Assembly: GCF_010092425.1 (NCBI RefSeq)
Contig: NZ_CP048030.1
Span: 2,863,501-2,927,500, forward strand
DNA: 64,000 bases
Direction of reading: 5' to 3'
Source of the DNA: Sinimarinibacterium sp. NLF-5-8
GTDB taxonomy: Bacteria; Pseudomonadota; Gammaproteobacteria; Nevskiales; Nevskiaceae
Shown here in pieces: positions 18,423 to 28,277 of this stretch. The translations under genes and the position numbers were made by a program. The notes under the pieces were generated by a model. That model had not been told where the DNA came from. It did no database searches and saw nothing but the letters and a program-made list of their open reading frames with translations. Positions within the stretch are counted from its first letter, which is position 1. Every line of letters begins with the position of its first letter.

Positions 18423-18438
18423 TGGCACGGATGATGCT
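18423..18438 (+). promoter_or_regulatory. Sigma-54 (-24/-12) promoter of the envelope operon
   Basis: TGGCACGGATGATGCT matches the consensus -24 box TGGCACG perfectly, and the GC of the -12 box is exactly 12 bases after the GG. It lies 72 bases before the lipoprotein start, in an otherwise gene-free gap (18204-18509). Confidence 0.8.
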
Positions 18439-18509
18439 TTGTTCTGCTTTACAAAAGGTGCCTGCAATGACGGAGCACCTGAAGATGATCATTTTTGCGA
18501 GGAGATGTG

Positions 18510-19490
18510 ATGCAACTGCGACTCAAGCGGCTGGGGTTGTTGCTATGCGGCACGTATGTATTGGCGGCATGCAATCCGGTTCCCGATCTGGATGCGGCGC
18601 AAGCCGAACGTGCCAAACCGGTTCAGCGGTTTGACACCTTTCTTGCGGTCGCCAGCAATGACTTGCAACGGGTCAGCGTCGCTGGCGGCAGTACGCTGGT
18701 GACCTCGGCGGATGCAGCCAATACCTGGAAAAGACAGCAGTTCACAGCGCCAACGTCCATCGTTGGCATGAGTGCTTGTCCGGATGGCAGCTTTGCCGCG
18801 CTGGACTTCTATCGCAAAGTCTGGATGGGCGACGCACAGGGTCAAAACTGGGCGGCACACGCGCTTGATACGGATTTCAATCCGGTTGCCATTGACTGCG
18901 ATGCGTTGAATCGCCTGTGGGTGGTGGGGTCGTACAGCACGGTGTTGATGAGTGCTGATAAGGCGGCGAGCTGGCAGGCGCAGCCGCCGGGTGAGGATGC
19001 GATTCTCACCACGGTGCAATTCACCGATGCCCGTCATGGGTTCATCGGCGGTGAGTTTGGAACCCTGCGGGTGACGGATGACGGCGGGGTGACGTGGACG
19101 CAGAGACCGGGTTTGCCGGACGACTTTTATCCGTATGCGCTGCATTTTGCCGACTCGCAGCACGGCTGGGTCACGGGGTTGAGCGGCGCGATCCTGTATA
19201 CGCAGGATGGGGGGCATCACTGGACGGTTCAGGAAAACCAGACGCAGGCACCGATTTACGCGCTCGTTGAAGTAGGGGCGCAGTTGTTTGGCGTAGGCGG
19301 CGGCGGTCAGGTGCTGGCACTCCGGGACAGACGTTGGGAGCCGGTGGGAAATGCGCCGCGCTTTGAATCCTATCTGGCCGCAGGTGCGCAGTTGAACGCG
19401 CACTCGCTGTTGGTTGCGGGGGCTGCAGGTGCGCTGCAAGCCGTGTCGGTGACGGCGCAGATGGTTCGTCGTGATGAGGTGCTGCCATGA
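18510..19490 (+). CDS. YCF48-like beta-propeller lipoprotein
   Basis: 326 residues. The N-terminus is a lipoprotein signal with lipobox LAAC (about 17-20), so the mature protein is probably lipid-anchored. The rest is a propeller of YCF48/BNR-like repeats with recurring DGG-x-TW motifs (DDGGVTWTQ, QDGGHHWTV) and GxGG-type turns. ATG at 18510 is chosen because a GAGGAG Shine-Dalgarno lies just upstream. It overlaps the RND gene by 4 bases. A role as periplasmic partner of the transporter is inferred from context. Confidence 0.85.
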   Translation: MQLRLKRLGLLLCGTYVLAACNPVPDLDAAQAERAKPVQRFDTFLAVASNDLQRVSVAGGSTLVTSADAANTWKRQQFTAPTSIVGMSACPDGSFAALDFYRKVWMGDAQGQNWAAHALDTDFNPVAIDCDALNRLWVVGSYSTVLMSADKAASWQAQPPGEDAILTTVQFTDARHGFIGGEFGTLRVTDDGGVTWTQRPGLPDDFYPYALHFADSQHGWVTGLSGAILYTQDGGHHWTVQENQTQAPIYALVEVGAQLFGVGGGGQVLALRDRRWEPVGNAPRFESYLAAGAQLNAHSLLVAGAAGALQAVSVTAQMVRRDEVLP

Positions 19491-21865
19491 GTTTGCGAGC
19501 CCGTGTGACGTCGGCGCTGATGCGTGGCGAAACTTGGATTTTTGCCCATCCGGCCATGGTGTTGATGGCGATCTTTGCGGCCACGCTGCTGTTTGCGCTG
19601 CATGTGCCGAAGTTGCAGGTGTACACCGACTTCAATGATCTGCTGCCGAAAAACCATCCCTATATCCAGACCTACGACCGCATCAAGGAGAACTTTGGCG
19701 GAGCCAATCAGGTGGTGATGGTGATCGAGGTTGAACAGGGAGATGTGTTCAATGACACGACCCTGCGACTGATCGACGAGGCGACGCAGGGCATCGACAC
19801 GCTGCCCAGCATCAATCACAACCTGATTTCCAGCCTCACCCATCGCACGGTGCGCAAGGTGTATGTGAGGCCGGACGGCGGGTTTGCGTCCAATCCGTAT
19901 TACGACGCCGAACATGCGGAACACACGCCGGAGCAGCTCGAACAACTGCGCAAGGACGTGATGGCCAATCCACAGGTGTATGGCCTGCTGGTGTCGCCGG
20001 ATATGAAAGCGGCACTGATCCGTGGGCAACTCAACGAAGGGGACATCGATTACGTCAAGACCTTTGCCGCACTCAAGGCCGTGCGCGAAGCGGTGACGGT
20101 GCCGGGGCACCGTGTGTACGTCACCGGCAACCCGGTGTTGACTGGCTACGTTTACACCTATCTGAATCAGATCGTCGGCATTCTGTTCTGGACGCTGGCA
20201 TTGCTGGCGATGTTGCTGATCGTGTATTTTCGCCGCTTCTATGGCATTGCATTGCCGTTGCTGGGGATCGGACTGTCGTCGCTGTGGGGGCTGGGCTTCA
20301 TGGCCTGGGTCGGGTTCAATCTTGAGCCGCTGTCGATGCCGATTCCGTTTCTGATCGCGGCGCGCGCGATGTCGCATGGTGTGCAGCTGGTGGCGCGGTA
20401 TTACGAAGAACTGGCGGTGACGCACAACGGCGAGCAAGCGGCGCGCAATGCGCTGGATGCGCTGTTTCGCCCCGGGTCGCTGGCGATCATCGTCGATGCG
20501 GTGTGTATCGCGGTGATGATGCTCGGTGCGGCGCCTTTCAACTGGAAGCTGGGGGCATCCGCCGGGTTCTGGGCGTTTTCGGTGATCTTCACCGTTCACT
20601 TCATGATCCCGCTGGCCTTGACCCTGTTGCCGCAGCCGCGCGACATGGAAAACAAGAACCAGGCGGTGCGCGGCGTGCTTGCCAGTTTCATGGCGCATAC
20701 CGGCGCGCGACCGGCGGGGGCGGTGACGATCCTGGCCGTGACCGCCGCCTTGGTGGTGGCGGGCTCGCCGCTGGCGTTGAGCGTCAAGATCGGGGAATCG
20801 GAACCCGGCTCGCCGATCCTGCACCGCGATCACGACTTCAACGTTTCCACCACGGCGATCAACACGCTGTTTCCGGGTTCCGAGGAGCTGCACATCATCG
20901 CGCGCACGTCGGAGGAAGGCGGCATCAAGCGTCCTGAAGTGATGCAGGCCATCGAAAAATTCCAGCAGCACATGCTGTCCGATCCGTCGCTGGGGGGTGT
21001 CAAGGCGATTCCGGCAGTGGTGCGTCAGGTCAATCGCCTGACCCACAACGATGACCCGCGCTGGGCGCAGTTGCCCGACAACGCCAGTGAAATCGGTGGG
21101 TTGATGTTTGCCTACATGGCGTCCAGCCCGATTCCGGGCGCGCTCAAGGAGTTCGTCAATCCGCAGGAAACCGAGGCCGATCTGGTGTTTTTCTACAAGG
21201 ATCATCAGGCCGACACGATCAACCGCGCGCTGGCGCTTGCGCAGGAAGCGGCGCTGATTGCCACCGCAGGCGTGGACGACCTGCGCTTTGAACCGGGCGG
21301 CGGCATCGTCGGCGTGTCGGCTGCGGTTAACGAAGCGCTGCACCACGACCATCTGGTGATGGTGCCGATGGTGATGATCGTCGCATTTGTTTTGGTCATG
21401 GCCTATTACCAGAGCTTTCACGCGGGTTGGCTGATGGTGTTGCCGATGCTGTTCGCCACCATCATGACCTACGCCTACATGGGCTGGAACGACATTGGCA
21501 TCAGCGTCAACACCGTGCCGGTGATCATGGTTGGCGTCGGCGTGGGGATCGACTACGCCGTGTACTTCATGGATCGCATCCGTGAAGAAATGGCCGAATT
21601 GGGCGACATCCGTCAGGCCGCCATCAACGCCGTGTCCACGACCGGCTACGCCGTCAGCTTTACCGCCCTGACCCTGATTGCCGGGGTGGTGATGTGGATT
21701 TTCATGTCCGATCTGCGTTTTCAGTCCGATGCGGCGGTGCTGCTGTCTTTCATGCTCGTCGTCAATGCCGTGGCCGCGATGTTGATCGTGCCGGCCTGGT
21801 GCGTCGTGTTCCGTCCACGCTTTGTTGTGGGGGCGGTGCCAACTGCGACGGCACTGCCTGCTTGA
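19487..21865 (+). CDS. RND-superfamily (MMPL) transporter
   Basis: 792 residues with the two-fold RND layout: one N-terminal helix, a large periplasmic loop (starting FNDLLPKNHPYIQTY, about 46-60), a block of five helices, then the pattern again. The GVGVGIDYAVYFMDRIREE motif near residue 684 is typical of MMPL-type members. These proteins move hydrophobic molecules such as lipids, hopanoids or sterols using the proton gradient. It is coupled to the lipoprotein gene and followed by the DUF1302 gene 49 bases on. Substrate unknown. Confidence 0.9.
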   Translation: MSLRARVTSALMRGETWIFAHPAMVLMAIFAATLLFALHVPKLQVYTDFNDLLPKNHPYIQTYDRIKENFGGANQVVMVIEVEQGDVFNDTTLRLIDEATQGIDTLPSINHNLISSLTHRTVRKVYVRPDGGFASNPYYDAEHAEHTPEQLEQLRKDVMANPQVYGLLVSPDMKAALIRGQLNEGDIDYVKTFAALKAVREAVTVPGHRVYVTGNPVLTGYVYTYLNQIVGILFWTLALLAMLLIVYFRRFYGIALPLLGIGLSSLWGLGFMAWVGFNLEPLSMPIPFLIAARAMSHGVQLVARYYEELAVTHNGEQAARNALDALFRPGSLAIIVDAVCIAVMMLGAAPFNWKLGASAGFWAFSVIFTVHFMIPLALTLLPQPRDMENKNQAVRGVLASFMAHTGARPAGAVTILAVTAALVVAGSPLALSVKIGESEPGSPILHRDHDFNVSTTAINTLFPGSEELHIIARTSEEGGIKRPEVMQAIEKFQQHMLSDPSLGGVKAIPAVVRQVNRLTHNDDPRWAQLPDNASEIGGLMFAYMASSPIPGALKEFVNPQETEADLVFFYKDHQADTINRALALAQEAALIATAGVDDLRFEPGGGIVGVSAAVNEALHHDHLVMVPMVMIVAFVLVMAYYQSFHAGWLMVLPMLFATIMTYAYMGWNDIGISVNTVPVIMVGVGVGIDYAVYFMDRIREEMAELGDIRQAAINAVSTTGYAVSFTALTLIAGVVMWIFMSDLRFQSDAAVLLSFMLVVNAVAAMLIVPAWCVVFRPRFVVGAVPTATALPA

Positions 21866-21914
21866 GTTGTCGGCGGGGGAATGCCCCTGCGCTTATAAAC
21901 AGAGGAGAGTCATC

Positions 21915-23885
21915 ATGCAAAAAGGAGCGCGCCGTAAGGCGAACGGCCGATATGCCGGGGTTTTGGCCATGCTGCTGCTGGCGCCAACAGGGTTGCGGGC
22001 GGAGTGGACGACCGACGTTTTCTATGAAAACGACTCGCGCTATCGCCTTGAAGATGCCACCGGACAAACGGTGGGCTGGTCAAAGTTTCGTAATACCATC
22101 CAGGCCGAAATTGATGGCAGCCTGGGCGGGGGATGGCGGCTCAATACGGTGCTGCGTGGCTCCTGGGATGGCGTCTATGAAGCCAATGACGATCAATATG
22201 GCGACAAGGCGGGCGGCAGCATCTTTCTGAATTCCGTGGGCGGCCCGCCGCCATTGCCGCACGGCGGTGGTGCGGTGAATAAAGAGGTGGTCAATGGTCT
22301 GGGGCTGGGCAATAACACGTTCGGCTTCAATGCCACAGATCCCACTGCGCCGCGTTATAACCCCAACGAAGGGCTGCGCGTGCTCGGTGACCGCTGGCAT
22401 CGCGTCGGGGAAGGGGTGGCGTTCGGCGTGCCTGTTCGTCCCTGTGATGTCGATTCGCGCGGGTGTCTCAATCTCGGCGGGTACGGCAATCTCGACAAAA
22501 ACGAGCTGGCGTTTGCCGAGTTCAATGATCGCCTGGATGCACTCAGAGAAATTACGCTGAGTAACAGTTTTCCGGTTGGCGATGACCAGGTGTTCGTCAA
22601 GGTCGGCCGTCAGCAGGTGGTTTGGGGGCGTACCGACCTGTTTCGTGTGCTCGACGTGATCAACCCGGTGGATTTTTCACGCAACAACATTTACGACGAG
22701 CTGCAAGACATCCGCATTCCGATGTGGATTGCCACCGCCGAGTGGCGCATGGGGCCGACTGCAAAGTTGCAGGACAGCAACCTGCAACTGGTCTGGAATT
22801 TTGACAAGTTCCGCCCCAACAACCTCGGCCAGTGTGGGACGGCCAACGTGATTCTGGATGCGGGCTGCCTGTTCCGGGGACTGTCCAATCTGTGGGAGAA
22901 CGGCGGCACCGTATCCAACTTTGCCAACGTGGATGATGGCGTGTTGCTGGCCACTGATTTTGGCCCCGGCCAGATTGGGCTGCGCAGCGCGCAACTGCCG
23001 AGCTGGAAGCTTTCGAATACGCAGATCGGCGTCAAGTTTGAAGGGATTACGGCCGGAGGGCTGAGTTTTTCGTTGAACGCGCTCAATTACCGCTCGCAGT
23101 TGCCCTCGTTGCGCGGTGGGCGCGCGGCCGAAAATGCGTTCACCGGCCAGCGCTGTGATGATGGCAATGATCGCTGTGATTATCTGATCGCGTTTGATCT
23201 GGTGTACCCGCGCGTGAACCTGTTCGGCGCGTCGGCGGATTTCCAGTTGGTGGAACTCAAGGCTGCCGTGCGCATGGAAGCGGCGTATACGCAGGGTGAG
23301 GAGTTTGCCAACACCTTGTCGCCGGAGCTGTATTCCAAGAACGATGTGTTCCGTTCGGTGATCGGGATCGACCGTCCGTTTTTCATCCCCTTCATCAGCA
23401 AATCGCGCACCACGCTGGTGTCTGCCCAGTTGTTCTACCAGCATATTTTTGATCATCAGTTGGAGCAGGGGCAGTTTGGCAAGGTGGGGATGCCCGACTG
23501 GCAGGACAATGTCACCGGCACGCTGTTGATCAAGGCGTTTCTGGCCAATGATCGTGTCAGCCCGCAGGTGATCACCGCCTACGATTTTCGCGCGCAGGCA
23601 CTGGTGATGGCACCGTCGATCGAGTGGATCTACAGCGACCATCTGAAGATCACCGTAGGGGCAAATCTCAAAACCCTCGATGGCACTGAAAATCTGGTGT
23701 TTGACGACTGTCGATCCTGCAATCCGTGGCCGCCGTTTACCGCGCCGTTCGGTGATGCCGACGCGCTCACGGCGTACTCGCGAGGTTTTTCCGGGTTTGA
23801 ACCGCTGGGGCGTTTCCGTGCCGGGCCAATTGGTGCCGCGTGGAAGGAAGACGAGGCTTTTGTGACTGTCCGCTATTCGTTCTGA
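21915..23885 (+). CDS. DUF1302 family outer-membrane protein
   Basis: 656 residues with a Sec signal peptide (about 1-29, cleaved near LRA-EW) and a C-terminal aromatic residue (VRYSF), as in outer-membrane beta-barrels. The DUF1302 core motif with GRQQVVWGRTDLFRVLDVIN is near residues 228-247. ATG at 21915 is preceded by GAGGAGAG. DUF1302 and DUF1329 genes are commonly adjacent in hydrocarbon-using bacteria; they are thought to act together, but the role is not established. Confidence 0.85.
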   Translation: MQKGARRKANGRYAGVLAMLLLAPTGLRAEWTTDVFYENDSRYRLEDATGQTVGWSKFRNTIQAEIDGSLGGGWRLNTVLRGSWDGVYEANDDQYGDKAGGSIFLNSVGGPPPLPHGGGAVNKEVVNGLGLGNNTFGFNATDPTAPRYNPNEGLRVLGDRWHRVGEGVAFGVPVRPCDVDSRGCLNLGGYGNLDKNELAFAEFNDRLDALREITLSNSFPVGDDQVFVKVGRQQVVWGRTDLFRVLDVINPVDFSRNNIYDELQDIRIPMWIATAEWRMGPTAKLQDSNLQLVWNFDKFRPNNLGQCGTANVILDAGCLFRGLSNLWENGGTVSNFANVDDGVLLATDFGPGQIGLRSAQLPSWKLSNTQIGVKFEGITAGGLSFSLNALNYRSQLPSLRGGRAAENAFTGQRCDDGNDRCDYLIAFDLVYPRVNLFGASADFQLVELKAAVRMEAAYTQGEEFANTLSPELYSKNDVFRSVIGIDRPFFIPFISKSRTTLVSAQLFYQHIFDHQLEQGQFGKVGMPDWQDNVTGTLLIKAFLANDRVSPQVITAYDFRAQALVMAPSIEWIYSDHLKITVGANLKTLDGTENLVFDDCRSCNPWPPFTAPFGDADALTAYSRGFSGFEPLGRFRAGPIGAAWKEDEAFVTVRYSF

Positions 23886-23905
23886 ACAAGATGAGGAGAT
23901 TGAAC

Positions 23906-25207
23906 ATGTATAAAAAATCCATAGTTGTGCTGGCGCTGATGGCCAGCGTCGGCATCGCACAGGCGGCGGCTGATGCCGATGTGGAGCTCAGCTTCAACCC
24001 GTATAAAAACGGCGTCCCCACATTTCCGGGTTTGACGGCGGGCGTGGTGGTCAACCAAAGCAATGCCGACCAGTTCAAGGAAGCGTTGGATGAGGCGCAG
24101 TACCAGGCCGTCAAGAATGGTTGGACAGAGATGACGGTTGGCGCAACGACAGCCTTCGAAGTCGATACGCATTACGTCGAGGCGACCCGCGCCAATGTGG
24201 GCAAGGCAGCGCTCGGCGAGAAGAATGGCGAGATCGTCGGCTACGTCGCCGGGCGTCCATTCCCTGAGGAGCCTTCCATCGAAGATCCGCGTGCAGGCGA
24301 AAAAGTCGCTTGGAACTACAAATATGGGATCAACTGGGGGGATGGTGCGGCGATCTACCCGTTTTATTGGAAATACCGCAATCTGGAATCCGGGCAGGTT
24401 GAGCGCACCATCAAGTTCAACTTTCACTTTCTCAACTTCAAGCATCGCGTACAGCATGATCCGGTGCCGGAAATCCTGCCCAACCCGTCCGAGCTGTTTC
24501 GCGGCATCTACGTCAAAGTGCTCGCGCCGCAGGATCTCAAAGACACGCAGCTTTTGATCCAGCGTTACGAAAACGACCTCAAGTTTGACGATGCCTACCT
24601 GTATCTGGGCTTTCAGCGGCGCGTCCGGCGGCTGGCCACCGGGCAGACCACCGACGCCTTCCTCGGGGCCGATCTGATGATCGAAGACTTCGAAGGCTAC
24701 AACGGTCGCGTATCGGACATGCAGTGGACGTACAAAGGCACCAAAAACATCCTGATGCCGTTCTACAACCACAACGACCTGTCGCTGACGGACGAGTACA
24801 AGGAAAGCGATGGCTATCAATATGTCGATTTTGGCGGGCAGGGCGGCTGTTATCCCAACATCACCTGGCAGTTGCGCAAGGTTTATGTTCTTGAAGCGGT
24901 GCCGGTGAACAAAGGGCATCCGATCTCAAAGCGCGTCTTCCACATTGATGCCCAGTTCTACACCATCAATCGCACGCTGATTTATGACCGCAAGGGCGAG
25001 CTGTGGAAAAGCTGGACGATCGGCAAATCACACCCCGATCATCACCTGCCCATCAACAAAGGCACCGGCATCGCCATCGACGACTCGTTCTCCATCGTGG
25101 ACGTACAGGCGCGGCACTGCACGACCGGACAGTTCAAGGGACAGGTTGATCCCAAGCTGAATCCGCCGTCGCTGTTTCAGGTGCAGAACATGCGGGGCAG
25201 CAACTGA
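23906..25207 (+). CDS. DUF1329 family periplasmic protein (Sec signal)
   Basis: 433 residues with a Sec signal peptide (about 1-21, AQA-AADAD). The body is the DUF1329 domain, whose fold is related to the lipoprotein carriers LolA/LolB, so binding of a hydrophobic ligand in the periplasm is plausible. Typical pieces are RGTS-like repeats, RR-rich segments and MIEDFEGYNGRVSDMQW. Start ATG 23906 has AGGAGA upstream. Unlike the two paralogues at 39985 and 44773 it has no twin-arginine signal. Confidence 0.85.
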   Translation: MYKKSIVVLALMASVGIAQAAADADVELSFNPYKNGVPTFPGLTAGVVVNQSNADQFKEALDEAQYQAVKNGWTEMTVGATTAFEVDTHYVEATRANVGKAALGEKNGEIVGYVAGRPFPEEPSIEDPRAGEKVAWNYKYGINWGDGAAIYPFYWKYRNLESGQVERTIKFNFHFLNFKHRVQHDPVPEILPNPSELFRGIYVKVLAPQDLKDTQLLIQRYENDLKFDDAYLYLGFQRRVRRLATGQTTDAFLGADLMIEDFEGYNGRVSDMQWTYKGTKNILMPFYNHNDLSLTDEYKESDGYQYVDFGGQGGCYPNITWQLRKVYVLEAVPVNKGHPISKRVFHIDAQFYTINRTLIYDRKGELWKSWTIGKSHPDHHLPINKGTGIAIDDSFSIVDVQARHCTTGQFKGQVDPKLNPPSLFQVQNMRGSN

Positions 25208-25370
25208 CGCAACGTTGTTTTGCCGTTGCGGCGTCCATTGCGGCGGACATGGTGGCGGTGACTCCCCTTGCGAGTCGCCGTCGCCATGACAGGCGCGTTG
25301 TAGGGTATCGTCGACGCCGTCCATTGGCGGTGCCCTTGATGATGCGCTTCATGATCCTGCGGTGGTTCAC

Positions 25371-28277
25371 ATGACCAAGTTGCGGTACTACCCGGAATGG
25401 GTATCCGAGCGCGCCGTGGTGATCGGCGATGTGGTGCTCTCGGCGCGTGATGGCGAACAGACCCAGCGCGAGAAGCTGGCGCGCATCGTGCTGGACGAGA
25501 TGTATCAGTTCGTCGGAATGCTCGACGTGGATGGCAACACGCTGGAAATCAATCAGACCGCGTTGAGCGGCGCGGGCGTGCGGCTGGAGGGGTTGCTCGG
25601 CAAACCATTCTGGGAGGCGCGCTGGTTTCAGGTATCGCTGGAGGTGATGGCCACCACCCGGCGCTACGTCCGGCGTGCGCGGCAGGGCGAATTTGTGCGC
25701 TGCGATCTGGAAGTGTTCGGCGAAGCGCACGGCGATCAGACCATCATCGTCGATTTTTCGTTGCGCCCGGTGCGGGATCGTTCCGGCGAAGTGGTGTTCC
25801 TGCTGGCGGAAGGACGCAACATCACCACCAAAAAGCAGGTCGAATCCGAACTGATCCGCAAGACCGCAGAATTGCAGCGTCTGCTGGATAAAGTCACCCA
25901 GCTCGATCGGCTCAAGAGCGAAATGTTTGCCAACGTCAGCCATGAACTGCGCACGCCGCTGACGCTGATCATGGGGCCGGCAGAGGATTTGATCGACAGC
26001 GCCACCAACCTGACCGACCGGCAACGGGATCAACTGGTGGTCATCCAGCGCAATGCGGCGTCGCTGCTCAAGCACGTCGATGATCTGCTCGATCTGGCCA
26101 AGCTGGATTCCGGCAAAGTGGCCATGCGCTATGTGCAGTGTGATCTGGCGGCTGCCGTGCGCAGCATCGCCGAACAGTTTCACGCCGTGGCACCCGGTCG
26201 CAGCATCGCCTACTACGTTTTCGTGCCGCGAACGATCCTTGCAGAAGTCGATCTGGAAAAGATTGAGCGTGTGTTGCTCAACCTGCTCTCCAATGCTTTC
26301 AAGTTCACTCCATCCGGCGGGCGCATTGCCTGCGGATTACAGGCGCTGGACGGCGGGCGCGCGCTGTTGACGGTGCAGGATTCCGGCCCCGGTGTCCCTG
26401 CGGGGCTGGAACAGGCGATTTTCGAGCGTTTCCGGCAGGTGCAGCAGGGCACCACGCGGGAACACAGCGGCAGCGGATTGGGATTGGCGATCGCCAAGGA
26501 ATTCGTCGATCTGCACGATGGTTCCATCAGCGTCAGTCAGGCGCCCGGAGGCGGCGCGCTGTTTCAGGTGGAAATTCCCCTGCGCGCGCCGGAAGGCACG
26601 CCGATCCTGCCCGGCGTTTCCGAGCCGGGACGGGGCAGCGGTGGCACCCTGGCCGAATTGCACGTCGAGGCGCAGCCCACGTCGGAAACCTCGGTGGGCG
26701 AAGGGGCTTCGGTGCTGTTGGTGGAAGACAACGCCGAAGTCAGTCGCTTCGTGCGCGACGCACTGGCGTCGGAGTACCGCATGGACACCGTCGGCGATGG
26801 CGCGCTGGCACTGGCGCGGCTGCTGCATGCTTCGCCGCCCGATCTGGTCATCACCGATCTCATGTTGCCGGGCATGGGGGGTGATCGGCTGGTGGATGAA
26901 ATGCGCGCGCATCCGCAACTCGCGAATATTCCCGTCATCGTGCTGTCTGCGCGCGGTGATCCGATGCTGCGCTCGCGGTTGTTGAGCGAATCGGTTCAGG
27001 ACTACCTGACCAAGCCGTTTTCGATTCATGAACTCCGCGCCCGGGTGCGCAACCTGCTGTCGGTGAAACTGGCGCGCGACCAGATGCAGCGCGCGCTGGA
27101 GACGCAGGGGCGAGACCTGAACCACCTGACCCGCAATCTGATTGCCAACCAATACGCGCTGAAGGAATCCGAGCAACGCTGGTGGGCGATCTATGAGCAT
27201 TCCCCGGTCGGTATTGCGCTGGTCACGGATGGCGGACTGATCCGCGCCGCCAATCCGGCGTTCCGGCGGATGCTGGGGTACAGCGTCGAGGAGATTCGTG
27301 AGTGTGCGCTGGATCATCTGACGCCCGTTGAGGAGCGTCAGATGATGCGCAACCGCCTCATGAGGCTGCTGAGCGGCGTCGTGCGTGATGATCGCCTGCA
27401 ATGCCGGTTTCACCACAAGGACGGCAGCGTGCGCCTGACCAACACCAGCGCCGCGCTGATTCCGGCGTCTGGCAAGGCCGCGCCGATGCTGGTGCTGGCG
27501 ACCGAAGACATCACCGAACAGAAATCGGCGGAGCGGTTGCTGGCGCGCACCCGCAGCGATCTGGCGCGCGTCGGGCGTACCAGTTCACTGGGCGAGCTGG
27601 CGGCGTCCATTGCGCATGAGGTCAACCAGCCGCTGGCGGCCATCGTCACCAACGGCCATGCGTGCCTGCGCTGGCTGGGTGCCAATCCGCCCAATGAAGA
27701 TGAGGCGCATCTGGCCGTCCAGCGCATCGTGACCGACGCCAATCGCGCCGGTGAAGTGATCAAGCGCATCCGTAATTTTTTGCGGCGGGGCGATCCGGTT
27801 CGGCGCAGCATCGACGTTCATGCCGTCATCAACGACGTGCTGGCGATGATCCGTCAGGAGGCGCAGACGCAGGACATCGTGTTGCAAGCGATTCTGGACG
27901 AGCATTTGCCGCAGGTGATGGGCGATGCCGTACAGCTTCAGCAGGTCGTTCTGAATCTGGTCATGAACGCGCTGGAGTCGATCTCGTCGAGTGGCAAGCG
28001 GCAGGGTAGAGTGGTCATCCGCGCGGTGCGACACGACGATGCGTCGGCGCGCGTCGATGTGCGCGATACCGGCGCGGGTCTGGATGTGGATGCGTGCGAA
28101 AAAATCTTCGAGGGTTTCTACACCACCAAGTCCGACGGCATGGGCATGGGGCTGGCGATCAGCCAATCCATCGTCGATGCGCATGGCGGGCGATTATGGG
28201 CGACGCCCGGACACGAGGGCGGGGCGACCTTCCATTTCACGATCCCTTTCCACGCGGAGGACGAGGATGACCACTGA
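25371..28277 (+). CDS. todS: TodS/TmoS-type hybrid sensor histidine kinase
   Basis: 968 residues in the exact TodS order: PAS sensor (about 35-155), histidine kinase 1 with His191 (SHELRTPL), receiver with Asp496 (ITDLMLPG), second PAS (about 600-720), histidine kinase 2 with His749 (AHEVNQPL). No membrane helix is seen, so it is a soluble sensor of aromatic hydrocarbons. Aligned from memory, pocket residue Phe79 of TodS is Phe80 here, while Trp85 is Phe86. ATG 25371 is preferred to GTG 25362. It overlaps todT by 11 bases and presumably controls the tmo-type operon downstream. Confidence 0.92.
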   Translation: MTKLRYYPEWVSERAVVIGDVVLSARDGEQTQREKLARIVLDEMYQFVGMLDVDGNTLEINQTALSGAGVRLEGLLGKPFWEARWFQVSLEVMATTRRYVRRARQGEFVRCDLEVFGEAHGDQTIIVDFSLRPVRDRSGEVVFLLAEGRNITTKKQVESELIRKTAELQRLLDKVTQLDRLKSEMFANVSHELRTPLTLIMGPAEDLIDSATNLTDRQRDQLVVIQRNAASLLKHVDDLLDLAKLDSGKVAMRYVQCDLAAAVRSIAEQFHAVAPGRSIAYYVFVPRTILAEVDLEKIERVLLNLLSNAFKFTPSGGRIACGLQALDGGRALLTVQDSGPGVPAGLEQAIFERFRQVQQGTTREHSGSGLGLAIAKEFVDLHDGSISVSQAPGGGALFQVEIPLRAPEGTPILPGVSEPGRGSGGTLAELHVEAQPTSETSVGEGASVLLVEDNAEVSRFVRDALASEYRMDTVGDGALALARLLHASPPDLVITDLMLPGMGGDRLVDEMRAHPQLANIPVIVLSARGDPMLRSRLLSESVQDYLTKPFSIHELRARVRNLLSVKLARDQMQRALETQGRDLNHLTRNLIANQYALKESEQRWWAIYEHSPVGIALVTDGGLIRAANPAFRRMLGYSVEEIRECALDHLTPVEERQMMRNRLMRLLSGVVRDDRLQCRFHHKDGSVRLTNTSAALIPASGKAAPMLVLATEDITEQKSAERLLARTRSDLARVGRTSSLGELAASIAHEVNQPLAAIVTNGHACLRWLGANPPNEDEAHLAVQRIVTDANRAGEVIKRIRNFLRRGDPVRRSIDVHAVINDVLAMIRQEAQTQDIVLQAILDEHLPQVMGDAVQLQQVVLNLVMNALESISSSGKRQGRVVIRAVRHDDASARVDVRDTGAGLDVDACEKIFEGFYTTKSDGMGMGLAISQSIVDAHGGRLWATPGHEGGATFHFTIPFHAEDEDDH

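Noticed and set aside
18148-18509. Hidden dmpI (4-oxalocrotonate tautomerase) gene after dmpG
   Set aside because: No frame of about 60 codons with an N-terminal Met-Pro and ribosome site is present; the gap holds a terminator and promoter.
25208-25370. Sigma-54 promoter or terminator before todS
   Set aside because: GG/GC spacings were 13 or 16 bases, and the only hairpin has an 8-base stem with wobble and no T-run.
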